A stretch of 41,359 nucleotides of DNA from UMGS172 sp045637775 (GTDB lineage: Bacteria > Bacillota > Clostridia > Oscillospirales > Acutalibacteraceae): the NCBI GenBank assembly GCA_045637775.1, contig JAZUAC010000036.1, positions 1 through 41,359 on the forward strand, read 5' to 3'. The position numbers and the translations under genes were made by a program. Below the pieces are notes generated by a model, which was given only the letters and a program-made list of their open reading frames with translations, had not been told where the DNA came from and did no database searches. Numbering within the stretch: the stretch's first letter is position 1; each line of letters opens with the position of its first letter. Positions 18,034 to 25,948 of the stretch are shown one piece after another.

Positions 18034-18183
18034 ACTCTGCGCCACTTAATTTTTCGACCGTTGCGAACGGTGCCCGAAAAATCCGCGGTGCTCGGGACTT
18101 CACAGTCCGAAAAGCCTGACGCGGCTTTTCGGCTGCTTCGACGAACCACCTTCGGTGGTCCTCATCACACCCTTTGTTTTCGC
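18034..18183. other. Hairpin-rich 150-bp spacer between the two repeats
   Basis: No gene is supported here. It holds several inverted repeats: ccgttgcgaacgg, a perfect 10-bp stem ccgaaaagcc/ggcttttcgg (about 18109-18134), and accacc-ttc-ggtggt. Its base composition is richer in GC than the surroundings. It looks like a small non-coding repeat element or the remains of a deleted tRNA gene. Confidence 0.6.
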
Positions 18184-18239
18184 AAAAACAAAAAACCGAC
18201 CTACTGGTCGGTTTCTTGTTTTGGTGGGAGCGGGTGGAT
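18184..18239. repeat. 56-bp direct repeat, copy 2 (terminator plus 3' end of intact tRNA-Tyr)
   Basis: This is identical to 17978-18033. Bases 18222-18239 are the 3' end of the functional tRNA-Tyr, and the hairpin at about 18195-18213 is the terminator of the tRNA transcription unit (minus strand). Confidence 0.9.
18190..18220 (-). terminator. Terminator of the tRNA-Thr/tRNA-Tyr unit
   Basis: The hairpin aaaccgacc/ggtcggttt is followed on the minus strand by a U-rich stretch from the A run at 18184-18195. It lies just after the tRNA-Tyr CCA end. Confidence 0.8.
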
Positions 18240-18306
18240 TCGGACCACCGAAGGCAAAGCCAACAGATTTACAGTCTGCCCCCTTTGGCCACTCGGGAAC
18301 ACTCCC
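18222..18306 (-). tRNA. tRNA-Tyr (anticodon GTA)
   Basis: On the minus strand the acceptor GGGAGTG pairs with CGCTCCC, the discriminator A and an encoded CCA follow, the anticodon loop reads CTGTAAA (GTA), and there is a long variable arm as expected for bacterial tRNA-Tyr. It is transcribed after tRNA-Thr from the same promoter. Confidence 0.95.
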
Positions 18307-18336
18307 ATATTAAGTTTTGCGCCCTTTTAAAAAAGG

Positions 18337-18412
18337 TGGAGCTGGTTGACGGACTTGAACCCCCGACCTGCTGATTACAAATCAGCTGCTCTACCAACTG
18401 AGCTAAACCAGC
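18337..18412 (-). tRNA. tRNA-Thr (anticodon TGT)
   Basis: This 76-nt cloverleaf on the minus strand has acceptor GCTGGTT/AACCAGC, discriminator T, encoded CCA, D-loop AGTTGGTAGA, anticodon loop TTTGTAA (TGT) and T-loop GTTCAAGTC. Confidence 0.96.
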
Positions 18413-18437
18413 GTGTGCTTCACTCGAGCGCCTAAAT

Positions 18438-18466
18438 ACTATACCACACTATTTGACGCTTGTCAA
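18438..18466 (-). promoter_or_regulatory. Strong sigma-A promoter for the tRNA genes
   Basis: On the minus strand TTGACA (18466-18461) and TATAGT (18443-18438) are separated by 17 bp, about 25 bp upstream of the mature tRNA-Thr 5' end. Confidence 0.88.
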
Positions 18467-18534
18467 CAATTATTTTCAAAAAATTATAAAATTATTTTGC
18501 CTCGCAAATAACTCGGCGCGAGCGCGCTAATTCC

Positions 18535-18563
18535 TTGCATTATTTTTTGTGCCATGTTATAAT
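18535..18563 (+). promoter_or_regulatory. Sigma-A promoter for the phosphatase-nitroreductase-lipoprotein genes
   Basis: TTGCAT (18535-18540) and TATAAT (18558-18563) are separated by 17 bp, 45 bp upstream of the ATG at 18609. Confidence 0.82.
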
Positions 18564-18608
18564 GATTTCGGTAATTGACGATATGGTGAATCTTTCGAGG
18601 TGTGAAAA

Positions 18609-19292
18609 ATGAGAATTGTTTTTGTGCGTCACGGACATCCGAATTATAAAGACGATTGCTTAACCGAACTTGGACACAAGCAGGCGGCTTTGGCGGCCGA
18701 AAGATTGAAAAATGAGGGGATTCAAAAAATATATTCCTCAACCTGTGGCAGGGCTTATGAAACGGCCGAATATACCGCTAAAAAGCTTTCGTTGGATATT
18801 GAAAAGTGCGATTTTATGCGTGAGATACATTGGGGCAATAAAGAGGTTCAACTGCCCGATGATGGTCACCCTTGGCATACCGCCAGGACACTCGCGGCCG
18901 AAGGGCGAGACCTTTTGGATACCGATTGGAGTGAAAAAGAGCCTTTTTGCCAAAACAAACTCGTTGGGTTTTCTAAAAAGGTTGCCGAGGATATTGATAT
19001 TTGGCTTGAAACCCTGGGCTATAAGCGTGAAGGAATGTATTACCGCGTGGGTCAAAGACCGTTTGACACGGTGGCAATGTTCAGCCACGGAGGTTCTTCC
19101 ACAGCGGCAATAGCCCACCTATTCAATCTGCCAATTCCGTTCTTCTGTTCGGCCATCCGTCCCGATTTCACGGCAGTTACCGTTGTGAAATTCTCCGACG
19201 ATGAAGGCAAGCTTGTCGCACCCGAATTTGAAATTGTGAACGATGCAAGGCATATAAAGGCTTTGAAAACGGAAATTGTTTTCGACAAATAA
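18609..19292 (+). CDS. Histidine phosphatase superfamily (phosphoglycerate mutase-like) protein
   Basis: This 227-residue protein has the phosphohistidine motif VRHGHPNY at the N-terminus, the TELGHKQA and YSSTCGRAYETA segments with the conserved Arg, and a second catalytic His in FSHGGSSTA. This is the two-histidine plus arginine core of the family. It is probably a phosphatase on a small sugar or nucleotide phosphate; the substrate is not evident. GAGGTG lies 8 bases before the ATG. It is first in a three-gene set with a nitroreductase and a lipoprotein. Confidence 0.9.
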   Translation: MRIVFVRHGHPNYKDDCLTELGHKQAALAAERLKNEGIQKIYSSTCGRAYETAEYTAKKLSLDIEKCDFMREIHWGNKEVQLPDDGHPWHTARTLAAEGRDLLDTDWSEKEPFCQNKLVGFSKKVAEDIDIWLETLGYKREGMYYRVGQRPFDTVAMFSHGGSSTAAIAHLFNLPIPFFCSAIRPDFTAVTVVKFSDDEGKLVAPEFEIVNDARHIKALKTEIVFDK

Positions 19293-19305
19293 AAGGGGAA
19301 ATAAT

Positions 19306-19833
19306 ATGAATTTTTCAGAAATTGCAATCAACAGGCAATCCTGCCGAAAATATGACAAAACCCGTGAGGTTGAAAAGGAAAAACTGGATGCAATACTGGA
19401 GGTGGCAAGGCTTTCGCCCTCGGCCTGCAACGGTCAGCCTTACAAAATCACGGTCTGCACGGGTGAGACCGCCAAAAGAACAGCCAAGGCAACACAAAGC
19501 ATGGGTCTTAACGGATTTGCATCGGATGTGCCCGTGTTGTTGGTGATTTCCGAGGAGTCTTACTGCAAAACGGCGGCTTTCGGTGCTAAAATAAAGGGTA
19601 ACGACTATCGCTCGATAGACATTGGTATTTTGTCGGCTTACATCACCGCCGAAGCCACCGAGCAGGGACTTTCAACCTGCATTCTGGGTTGGCTTGATGA
19701 CCAGAAGATTCGTGAGATTTGCGGACTTTCGGCACCTGTAAGGCTTGTTATAACCTTGGGCTACGCCCATCCCGATGACAAACTCCGCGATAAAAAGCGC
19801 AAAGATTTGGAAAAGTTGGTAGAGTATCTTTAA
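19306..19833 (+). CDS. Nitroreductase-family flavoprotein
   Basis: This 175-residue protein has the family N-terminus (INRQSCRKYD, which in relatives contacts FMN phosphate), LSPSACNGQPYK (flavin contact), and the C-terminal half DIGILSAYITAEATEQGLSTCILGW and LVITLGYAHP. These are FMN-dependent NAD(P)H oxidoreductases of the NfnB/NfsB fold; the physiological substrate is unknown. ATG 19306 follows AGGGG with good spacing; an in-frame ATG at 19276 lies inside the previous gene. Confidence 0.92.
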   Translation: MNFSEIAINRQSCRKYDKTREVEKEKLDAILEVARLSPSACNGQPYKITVCTGETAKRTAKATQSMGLNGFASDVPVLLVISEESYCKTAAFGAKIKGNDYRSIDIGILSAYITAEATEQGLSTCILGWLDDQKIREICGLSAPVRLVITLGYAHPDDKLRDKKRKDLEKLVEYL

Positions 19834-19853
19834 ACATGCAAAAGGAGATTGCT

Positions 19854-20477
19854 ATGAAGAAAACACTTTGCGTGATTCTTATATGCCTTTTGATGTGCTT
19901 TGTGGGATGCAATACCACCGAATCTGCAGTGAAGCGCAAAGATGCTGTCGGCAGTAGTGACACTCAAACGGTCAACGACATTTCAAGTGACACGGCAACC
20001 ACCGAGCAACAGTATATTGAGGTCACACGAGAGGGCTTAACCGAGAGAATTCCGGTCACAACGGTCAACGGTAAGGTAGGGGACTACACTATCGCCATCG
20101 ACCCCGAGTATTTCACGCTGCATTCTTATGAAACGGTTGATATTTTTTCGTATGATGAATGGAACGGTGAAAAGGATGTCAATTTCTGTATTTCAAATTA
20201 TTACGAAACCGACCGCCAACAATTTATCGACTCGATTGTGGAACAGTTTGATTCGCAATATGAGTCGTATTCGGTTGATGATACAAAAATCGGGGAATAC
20301 GATGCCGTTATAGTGCGGTTTAACAACTACAAGTCCAACCGCGATTACCAAAAGGACGTAATCATGGTGGACTGCGGTGAGCAAAGATTTTTATTCGATG
20401 TACATTACACCCTCGAAATGAGCGAAGGACTTCGCGTTGTGATGAACGCAATGTTTGACACATTTAAGGTTTCATAA
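19854..20477 (+). CDS. Predicted lipoprotein of unknown function
   Basis: This 207-residue protein has a short basic N-terminus, a hydrophobic core and a lipobox LMCFVGC, so it is probably exported and lipid-anchored. The mature part starts with a Ser/Thr-rich linker and continues into an acidic domain with alternating beta-like strands ending near TFKVS. I do not recognise the domain. ATG 19854 is chosen because AAGGAG lies upstream. It is the last gene of the set and is followed by a strong terminator. Confidence 0.82.
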   Translation: MKKTLCVILICLLMCFVGCNTTESAVKRKDAVGSSDTQTVNDISSDTATTEQQYIEVTREGLTERIPVTTVNGKVGDYTIAIDPEYFTLHSYETVDIFSYDEWNGEKDVNFCISNYYETDRQQFIDSIVEQFDSQYESYSVDDTKIGEYDAVIVRFNNYKSNRDYQKDVIMVDCGEQRFLFDVHYTLEMSEGLRVVMNAMFDTFKVS

Positions 20478-20490
20478 AATTCAGGTAATC

Positions 20491-20517
20491 GGTCGATTCG
20501 TGAATCGACCCTACAAA
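20491..20517. repeat. Palindromic interspersed repeat, copy 1
   Basis: A 9-bp perfect inverted repeat (ggtcgattc-gt-gaatcgacc) is followed by ctacaaa. Bases 20495-20517 match 37320-37342 at 20 of 23 positions, so it looks like one member of a small dispersed repeat family. Confidence 0.6.
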
Positions 20518-20518
20518 A

Positions 20519-20556
20519 CAAAGAACTGACCGCAACGGTCAGTTCTTTACTTTTAT
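20519..20556 (+). terminator. Rho-independent terminator after the lipoprotein gene
   Basis: A perfect 12-bp stem (20521-20532 with 20536-20547, CAA loop) is followed by a T-rich tail. Confidence 0.9.
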
Positions 20557-20561
20557 AGTTT

Positions 20562-20603
20562 TATTTACTTTTTTCCAAGCTCTTTGGTGCGTTCAAACGA
20601 GGC
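20562..20603. repeat. 42-bp direct repeat, left copy: duplicated 3' end of proC
   Basis: This is identical over 42 bp to 25075-25116, which contains the last codons and stop of proC. Here it is a fragment read on the minus strand, with no proC gene attached. The two copies flank the McrB-like/DUF2357-like gene pair. Bases 20604-20700 contain no gene that I can support. Confidence 0.9.
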
Positions 20604-20700
20604 TGTATTTTTGCTGAATCTTCGCTTTAACCGACGGTTTTAAAAATTATATCCGAACATAGTATTATATAAAGTTTGTCTAACAAAAAATAACCCTTAC

Positions 20701-20729
20701 TTGACTTTAGAATATCACGATGTTATACT
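20701..20729 (+). promoter_or_regulatory. Sigma-A promoter of the McrB-like operon
   Basis: TTGACT (20701-20706) and TATACT (20724-20729) are separated by 17 bp. Transcription would start near 20736, so the in-frame ATG at 20720 cannot be the start codon of the next gene. Confidence 0.85.
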
Positions 20730-20767
20730 TAAAATGTAAAAATTGTGAAAAAACAAAGGAAAGTAGG

Positions 20768-23464
20768 ATGGTAATATTGAGCAAAATATCTAACAAAAAA
20801 TTCAGAGGTTTGATAACAACCGTTCTGTTTGCACTTGTTTTCGTATTTGATCTGTCGGTGATGTTTTCATCGCCTGTCAAAACACGAGATACGGTGTGGG
20901 GTACCGCTGATTTATGGGTGTCCGGTTCAAGTTTTGTTCCGCTGGCCTGTATGATTTTGATAATCTTATTTTTAGTTAGTCTTGCTGCATCTATTGCGGG
21001 GTGTGTGCTTTCTTTTAAAAGGGAAAAGGTGCATGTTTGGCCGTATGTAACAGTAGTGTTTAGTCACGCTTTAATGCTGATATCCCATTTTGGATTTAAT
21101 GCATTGAGAGATGCTACATGGCTTATTATAGCACTTGTTGTTTCGGTGGCAGCTGCCGTGTTTAGCTTTGTTTGGAGTTGTGATGAGCCTCGGCAAGCAA
21201 AGCTTGGCGGAAAATCAGAATTGAACACTTTAAAAAGGCGACTTTCTGTGTTCGGAGTTTCTTCGACGGCACTTATGTTGTCGCTCTTTTATGTGCCGTT
21301 GTGCTCATACACCGTTGAGAACAGTGAATTTTCTGTGGTCGCAATGAGTGCGATTACAACCAACAGTGACCACATTATGGCGCTTATACTGTTCGTTACG
21401 TTATTTGTTTTCGGTATTGTAAATTTTGTTATGCTGATGTCGGTATTCAAGCGATATTCGGTCGAAATTTCCGAGTTTGCTTCAAAGATTCGCAATATTG
21501 TTAATCTCAACACAATTATAACAGGCATTTATTTTCTGGTTGGTGTTGTTGTGTGTTCGACCAACAATTCAGAAGGTGGGTCGTATCATACATTGAGCTA
21601 TATTCCTTTTCTGATAAGTGTTGCATTGGCGGTTGCTTTTGCGTTTGTCAGCCGAAACATTGCAGGCGAAAACCGACTCACTATGGATAAACCGCTTCAA
21701 TCGGCACGCATTGAATTTTTTGTTTTTGGTGCAGCGGTGTCGATTGTCACAATAGTTGCGGCACTTTCGGATATATTGAAAGTTTCTTTTTACGAACCGG
21801 CCGAAGCAGAGCCGATATTGCTTAACGGTTATGATATTTTTATGACCTATAACACGCTTGAAGGTGGATTGCAACTTGTAGCATTCTTGTTGCTTGCTAT
21901 TTTAACGGTGACTATTGGGCTTTCTGTTGCGTCGCTCATTGCTTTGATCAGCCGTTCAAAAATGTTTTTCAAAATAACCCTTGCTGAAATTATCAGCGGC
22001 GCTATCTGTTCGCTTATGATCGGTCTGTTCGGTAAATATTATGAGATTGTTCAGCATCTTAACAAGGATGTTGTTGATTCTATAATCGGAAAATTCGGAG
22101 ATTCGGATTACCTAAAATTTGAATATGATGTTACAGGTCAGGCTTTTATATGGTTTTTGGTTGCCATGGCGCTTGTTATTGCAGTGCTCATTCGTAAGCC
22201 CTATTCACGCGGTACTGTAGGTGAAACGCCTGTTCTTGTTGGTAATGCCGTGTCCGACAGTGAAACAACTCTGCCTCACCGCAAAGAGGACAATGAGCCT
22301 ATAAAAGATAAAGATACCGATAGTGAGCCAAAAGCTCTGATAAAGCCGAATGTTGACCCTTGCCCTGCATTTACCGAGCTTGACCATAAAGCTGCAATGT
22401 ATTTCGATGTGCAAAAGCGTAAAAAAGATTTTGCTTTGCAGACACCTAGTCTACCTCAATTGGTTCAATTTGTTGTAAACTACGCAAGAGATTGTCGTTT
22501 GCATTTGAGTTATACTCCTGAGGATATCGCAACCTTTATTGCGGGTCTTGGTGCAACACGACTGACAATTTTGCAGGGAATGAGCGGAACCGGAAAAACC
22601 AGTCTCCCTAAGATTTTTTCAGAGGCTATTTTGGGTAATTGCGAGATTATAGAGGTTGAATCGTCGTGGCGTGATAAAAATGAACTGTTGGGATATTATA
22701 ACGAGTTCAGCAAAACATATACGCCCAAAAAATTCACCCAAGCTCTTTACAAAGCAAAACTCAATCCTGAGACGGTAACATTTATTGTGCTCGATGAAAT
22801 GAACCTCAGCCGTATCGAGTATTATTTTTCAGACTTTTTGTCGCTCATGGAAAACGAAGAAGACAAAAGAGAAATAAAGCTTTTAAATGTTGCACTTAAT
22901 CGTGTTGAAGACGGTGAAAACATAGAATATCTGTGCCTTTCGGAGGGTCACACGCTAAAAATTCCTAATAACATATGGTTTATCGGCACCGCCAACCGCG
23001 ATGAAAGCACATTTGAGATAAGTGACAAGGTTTATGACCGTGCACATACTATGAACTTTAACAAACGCGCTCCCAAGCCCTTGACCTCGGGACAACCCAT
23101 ACCGCAACGCTTTGTTTCGGTTTTGGAGTTTTCCAAGTTGCTTGAAAAGGCTAAAACCACCGTCAATTTTGATATTGACAATTATCCGCTTATTAAGGCA
23201 GTGGAAGCGTTGCTTGCACCTTATAACATCTCGTTTGGTAACCGTATTGCCAATCAGATTGAGAACTTTGTAAGCATCTATTGCTCTTGCTTTATGAATC
23301 CTGACATTGTTTTACACGATGCCGTTGAAAAGATACTTTTGAGCAAGGTTGTCAGCAAGTTAGAGTTCAAGAGCGTTGAAAACAAGGTTGAACTTGCCGC
23401 AGAGTTTGAAAAGCTCCAACTTTTGAGATGCAGTGAGTTTATACTCAAACTCAATGAGGACTAA
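20768..23464 (+). CDS. Membrane-anchored McrB-type AAA+ NTPase
   Basis: This is an 898-residue protein. Residues 1-490 contain about 12 predicted membrane helices. A charged linker (about 490-570) leads to an AAA+ domain related to McrB: Walker A GMSGTGKT (604-611, K610), Walker B VLDEMNLSRIEYYFSDFL (D676, E677), and a sensor region GTANRDES (740-747) followed by SDKVYDRA. The LDEMNLSRIEYYF block is typical of McrB relatives, but the McrB GTP-type MNxxDR signature is replaced by ANRDES. ATG 20768 is chosen from AGGAA at 20757-20761 and the promoter position. It is coupled to the next gene with a 2-bp gap. Confidence 0.88.
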   Translation: MVILSKISNKKFRGLITTVLFALVFVFDLSVMFSSPVKTRDTVWGTADLWVSGSSFVPLACMILIILFLVSLAASIAGCVLSFKREKVHVWPYVTVVFSHALMLISHFGFNALRDATWLIIALVVSVAAAVFSFVWSCDEPRQAKLGGKSELNTLKRRLSVFGVSSTALMLSLFYVPLCSYTVENSEFSVVAMSAITTNSDHIMALILFVTLFVFGIVNFVMLMSVFKRYSVEISEFASKIRNIVNLNTIITGIYFLVGVVVCSTNNSEGGSYHTLSYIPFLISVALAVAFAFVSRNIAGENRLTMDKPLQSARIEFFVFGAAVSIVTIVAALSDILKVSFYEPAEAEPILLNGYDIFMTYNTLEGGLQLVAFLLLAILTVTIGLSVASLIALISRSKMFFKITLAEIISGAICSLMIGLFGKYYEIVQHLNKDVVDSIIGKFGDSDYLKFEYDVTGQAFIWFLVAMALVIAVLIRKPYSRGTVGETPVLVGNAVSDSETTLPHRKEDNEPIKDKDTDSEPKALIKPNVDPCPAFTELDHKAAMYFDVQKRKKDFALQTPSLPQLVQFVVNYARDCRLHLSYTPEDIATFIAGLGATRLTILQGMSGTGKTSLPKIFSEAILGNCEIIEVESSWRDKNELLGYYNEFSKTYTPKKFTQALYKAKLNPETVTFIVLDEMNLSRIEYYFSDFLSLMENEEDKREIKLLNVALNRVEDGENIEYLCLSEGHTLKIPNNIWFIGTANRDESTFEISDKVYDRAHTMNFNKRAPKPLTSGQPIPQRFVSVLEFSKLLEKAKTTVNFDIDNYPLIKAVEALLAPYNISFGNRIANQIENFVSIYCSCFMNPDIVLHDAVEKILLSKVVSKLEFKSVENKVELAAEFEKLQLLRCSEFILKLNED

Positions 23465-23466
23465 CG

Positions 23467-25011
23467 ATGTCTGAAAAATCATATAACACAACTGAGCAAT
23501 CCTCTTTTTGTGAGAGTTATTGGGCTATTAACGAGTTTGTCAATAGTGACAATAACATAACATATCAACAACTTGACTCGAGAATCTTGAAAAAAGTCAA
23601 TCTTTTTGCTTTACCCGAAAAGTTTGATTTTGATGCGCTTGATAAAACCCTTGATATGATTATCAAAGCCCTGCCTTCAATCAAAAGAATCTTTGCGCAA
23701 CCCATAACCCGCATCGCAACCTCACCCGAAATTTTGCCGGTTGAGTCGGTGCGCGTGATAAACAATGAAACCATTGTTCACGCTTCGGTACACAGTGAGT
23801 TGTGGGAAAATATAACCGAAGACGGACTTAAACCGCGCAAACTGCTGACCAAGGACAACCGTGATAATTTTTGCATTTATGAAAACATCATATTTGCTCG
23901 CACGATTGATACGCTGCTTTCTTTCATCAGCCGAAACTTGAGCTTTTTAAACAGTATTCTTTATGCCAACCGCGACCTTAAATTCAATCTGCTTGAGAGT
24001 GAAACCCACATGATGTATTTTTTGAGCATCGGAAAATTTCACGCAAGCTATGTGCGCGATTACGCAAAATACACAGCCATTGCCGAAAAGCTTAAAGAAA
24101 AAGCATTGTTTATTGACCGTGTTGTGCGTGCAAGACTTTCACGACCGGTATATAAAAACTGCAAAAGATACCCCGGTGTGCTGCCCCTCAAAAAGACAAA
24201 TATTTTCCGCATGGATAAAGAATATCATAAGATCTATGTGCTTTCAAAACGGCTTTTGGAAAGTGGTACACGGACTGAAGACTATACTCTATCCGAACAG
24301 AACGGCCAATATGAGGGCTACGGTCATTTTTGCACCTTGTTATCTCTTTTTGCGGCAGGACATTTCAATTTCACATTTTCTGAGGATAAGAATATTGATT
24401 TTATAAATACTGATACCGTTTGCACATTTGACAAGTGGAAATTGAGGTTGAAATCGGTTATGTGCAAAGGTCTTAAAGCTATTTTGTTTTCGGTTTCAAA
24501 AGACACGGTGCACAAAACACTTTTGTTGACCGCTCCCAATACGGAAGTAGGAAATCGGACACTTGCAATACTCAAAAAGTCATATAAAGCCGATGAATAT
24601 TTGTTGGCCTGCCCCTCGGAAGAAGATAACGCTGTTTACATCAGCATTTATGATATTGATTCGTTTCGCCGATTGCAACAAATCATTCTAAAGGGCATGA
24701 TTTATTCCGACCAAACGCGTGATGTGTGTCCGTTCTGCGGTCAACCTTTGGAACGCGTTGACGGCAAAAACGGTTTGTATTTTGAGTGTGCCTATTGCAG
24801 AACACAAATAAAAACCGAAACCTGCCCCGAAACCAATAAGCCGTTTGAGGTGACAAGAATAAAAAACCTTATCGTACACAACGACACATCCACGCTTTCG
24901 GCTAAAAAAGGCAAGCCATCGGCGGCGTTGATGCATTTTAGAAACATTACGGCAATTGGTTCCAACGCCGAACCGATATGCCCCAAATGCGGAAGAATTC
25001 ATTTTAAATAA
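23467..25011 (+). CDS. McrC-like/DUF2357-like partner protein with C-terminal zinc ribbon
   Basis: This 514-residue soluble protein starts 2 bp after the AAA+ gene. Residues 50-170 resemble DUF2357, the N-terminal part of many McrC-type partners (PSIKRIFAQP, then LKPRKLLT, then IYENIIFARTID). A helical middle follows. The C-terminal third has a C4 zinc ribbon (C421, C424, C441, C444) and a terminal CPKCGRIH knuckle (C505, C508). I do not see the PD-(D/E)xK motif that McrC nucleases carry, so it may be nuclease-dead or use another chemistry. The family assignment is by motif resemblance and is moderate. Confidence 0.68.
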   Translation: MSEKSYNTTEQSSFCESYWAINEFVNSDNNITYQQLDSRILKKVNLFALPEKFDFDALDKTLDMIIKALPSIKRIFAQPITRIATSPEILPVESVRVINNETIVHASVHSELWENITEDGLKPRKLLTKDNRDNFCIYENIIFARTIDTLLSFISRNLSFLNSILYANRDLKFNLLESETHMMYFLSIGKFHASYVRDYAKYTAIAEKLKEKALFIDRVVRARLSRPVYKNCKRYPGVLPLKKTNIFRMDKEYHKIYVLSKRLLESGTRTEDYTLSEQNGQYEGYGHFCTLLSLFAAGHFNFTFSEDKNIDFINTDTVCTFDKWKLRLKSVMCKGLKAILFSVSKDTVHKTLLLTAPNTEVGNRTLAILKKSYKADEYLLACPSEEDNAVYISIYDIDSFRRLQQIILKGMIYSDQTRDVCPFCGQPLERVDGKNGLYFECAYCRTQIKTETCPETNKPFEVTRIKNLIVHNDTSTLSAKKGKPSAALMHFRNITAIGSNAEPICPKCGRIHFK

Positions 25012-25025
25012 TCTCGTATCCACGC

Positions 25026-25065
25026 AAAACACTCCACAACTTTTTAAAGCTGTGGAGTGTTTTTG
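25026..25065 (+). terminator. Bidirectional terminator between the McrC-like gene and proC
   Basis: A 10-bp stem (acactccaca/tgtggagtgt) has an A run on the left and a T run on the right. It lies between the convergent genes ending at 25011 (+) and 25078 (-). Confidence 0.9.
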
Positions 25066-25074
25066 TAGTTTGAA

Positions 25075-25116
25075 TATTTACTTTTTTCCAAGCTCTTTGG
25101 TGCGTTCAAACGAGGC
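25075..25116. repeat. 42-bp direct repeat, right copy: 3' end of proC in place
   Basis: This is identical to 20562-20603. It covers the last 13 sense codons and stop codon of the functional proC plus three bases of downstream sequence. Confidence 0.9.
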
Positions 25117-25878
25117 GTTGACCGCTTTTTGAACGGTTGCATTGAGGTCGGACGCAAAGAGTGATTTCACACCCTCGATGGTGCTACCACCCTTACTGCA
25201 AACATTTTCACGCAAGGTGGTGGGGTCAACACCGCTGTCACGAACCATTTTGCCTGCACCAAGCACCGTTTGTGCCGCTAATTTCAATGCCTTGTCACGC
25301 GGTAAGCCTGCATTAACACCGCCTTCAGCAAGGGCTTCAATAAACATATACACAAAAGCAGGTCCACAGCCCGAAACGGCAGTGGCGGCATCGAAAAGCG
25401 ATTCGTCGATAAAGTCGCATACACCTGCAAACTGCATCGAATCAAGAAAAAGTGCAATATCGTCGTTGGTGGCAAGGTCATTTTTGCAATAAAGTATCAT
25501 GCCGCAACCGACATTAGCAGGGGTGTTGGGCATGATGCGGATTACGGCAAAGTTGCCGCCTGCCAAATCGCACACCGATTGCAATGTCACACCTGCCACC
25601 ATTGAAACTATTGTGAAAGGTGTGGTGCGGTTTTTGAATATGTCCTTCAAAGGCTCCAAAACCTCGCCCAAAACCTGGGGCTTGACACCTAAAAATATCA
25701 TATCACATATATTTGCAATTTCATCGTTAGTCGAAGCGGTGGCGTTAAGCTCTGCGGCTACCGTGTTTAATTTTTCTTGGTTGTAGTCGGAAAGGTAAAT
25801 GGTGTGTTCCGTTTTGGCGGCGGCTTTTGCCAAAGTTCCGCCCATGTTTCCGCAACCTATAAAGCCTATTTTACTCAT
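25078..25878 (-). CDS. proC: Pyrroline-5-carboxylate reductase
   Basis: This 266-residue enzyme makes proline from pyrroline-5-carboxylate with NAD(P)H. The N-terminal nucleotide motif is GFIGCGNMGG (residues 5-14). The central RIMPNTPANVGCG and the C-terminal VSGCGPAF and REnVcSKGGSTIEG-type segments are family hallmarks. It is last in the proB-proA-proC operon. Its 3' 42 bp are duplicated at the far side of the neighbouring McrB-like pair. Confidence 0.96.
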   Translation of the reverse strand: MSKIGFIGCGNMGGTLAKAAAKTEHTIYLSDYNQEKLNTVAAELNATASTNDEIANICDMIFLGVKPQVLGEVLEPLKDIFKNRTTPFTIVSMVAGVTLQSVCDLAGGNFAVIRIMPNTPANVGCGMILYCKNDLATNDDIALFLDSMQFAGVCDFIDESLFDAATAVSGCGPAFVYMFIEALAEGGVNAGLPRDKALKLAAQTVLGAGKMVRDSGVDPTTLRENVCSKGGSTIEGVKSLFASDLNATVQKAVNASFERTKELGKK

Positions 25879-25895
25879 AGTTTATCCTTTCAAAG

Positions 25896-25935
25896 CCTCC
25901 CTTGTCTAAAGGGAGGGGGACCGCCGAATGGCGGT
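25896..25935. repeat. Double-hairpin intergenic repeat between proA and proC
   Basis: Two adjacent inverted repeats (cctccctt/aagggagg and accgcc/ggcggt) lie in the 70-bp gap inside the proBAC transcript. The phrase CCTTGTCTA with a G-rich arm recurs in inverted form near 33604-33628. It is probably a dispersed palindromic element. Confidence 0.5.
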
Positions 25936-25948
25936 GGAGGGATTCTTT

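Noticed and set aside
18010..18374. Open frames on + across the tRNA genes, including a GSGWIRTT-type peptide
   Set aside because: They are read antisense through tRNA-Tyr, the terminator and the repeat; such frames are known artefacts of tRNA 3' ends.
20720..20767. Earlier start for the McrB-like protein at 20720
   Set aside because: That ATG lies within the TTGACT-N17-TATACT promoter, upstream of the likely transcription start, and lacks a ribosome binding site.
23467..25011. PD-(D/E)xK nuclease in the McrC-like protein
   Set aside because: I looked for a P-D followed by D/E-x-K in the expected C-terminal half and saw no convincing match, so no nuclease is claimed.
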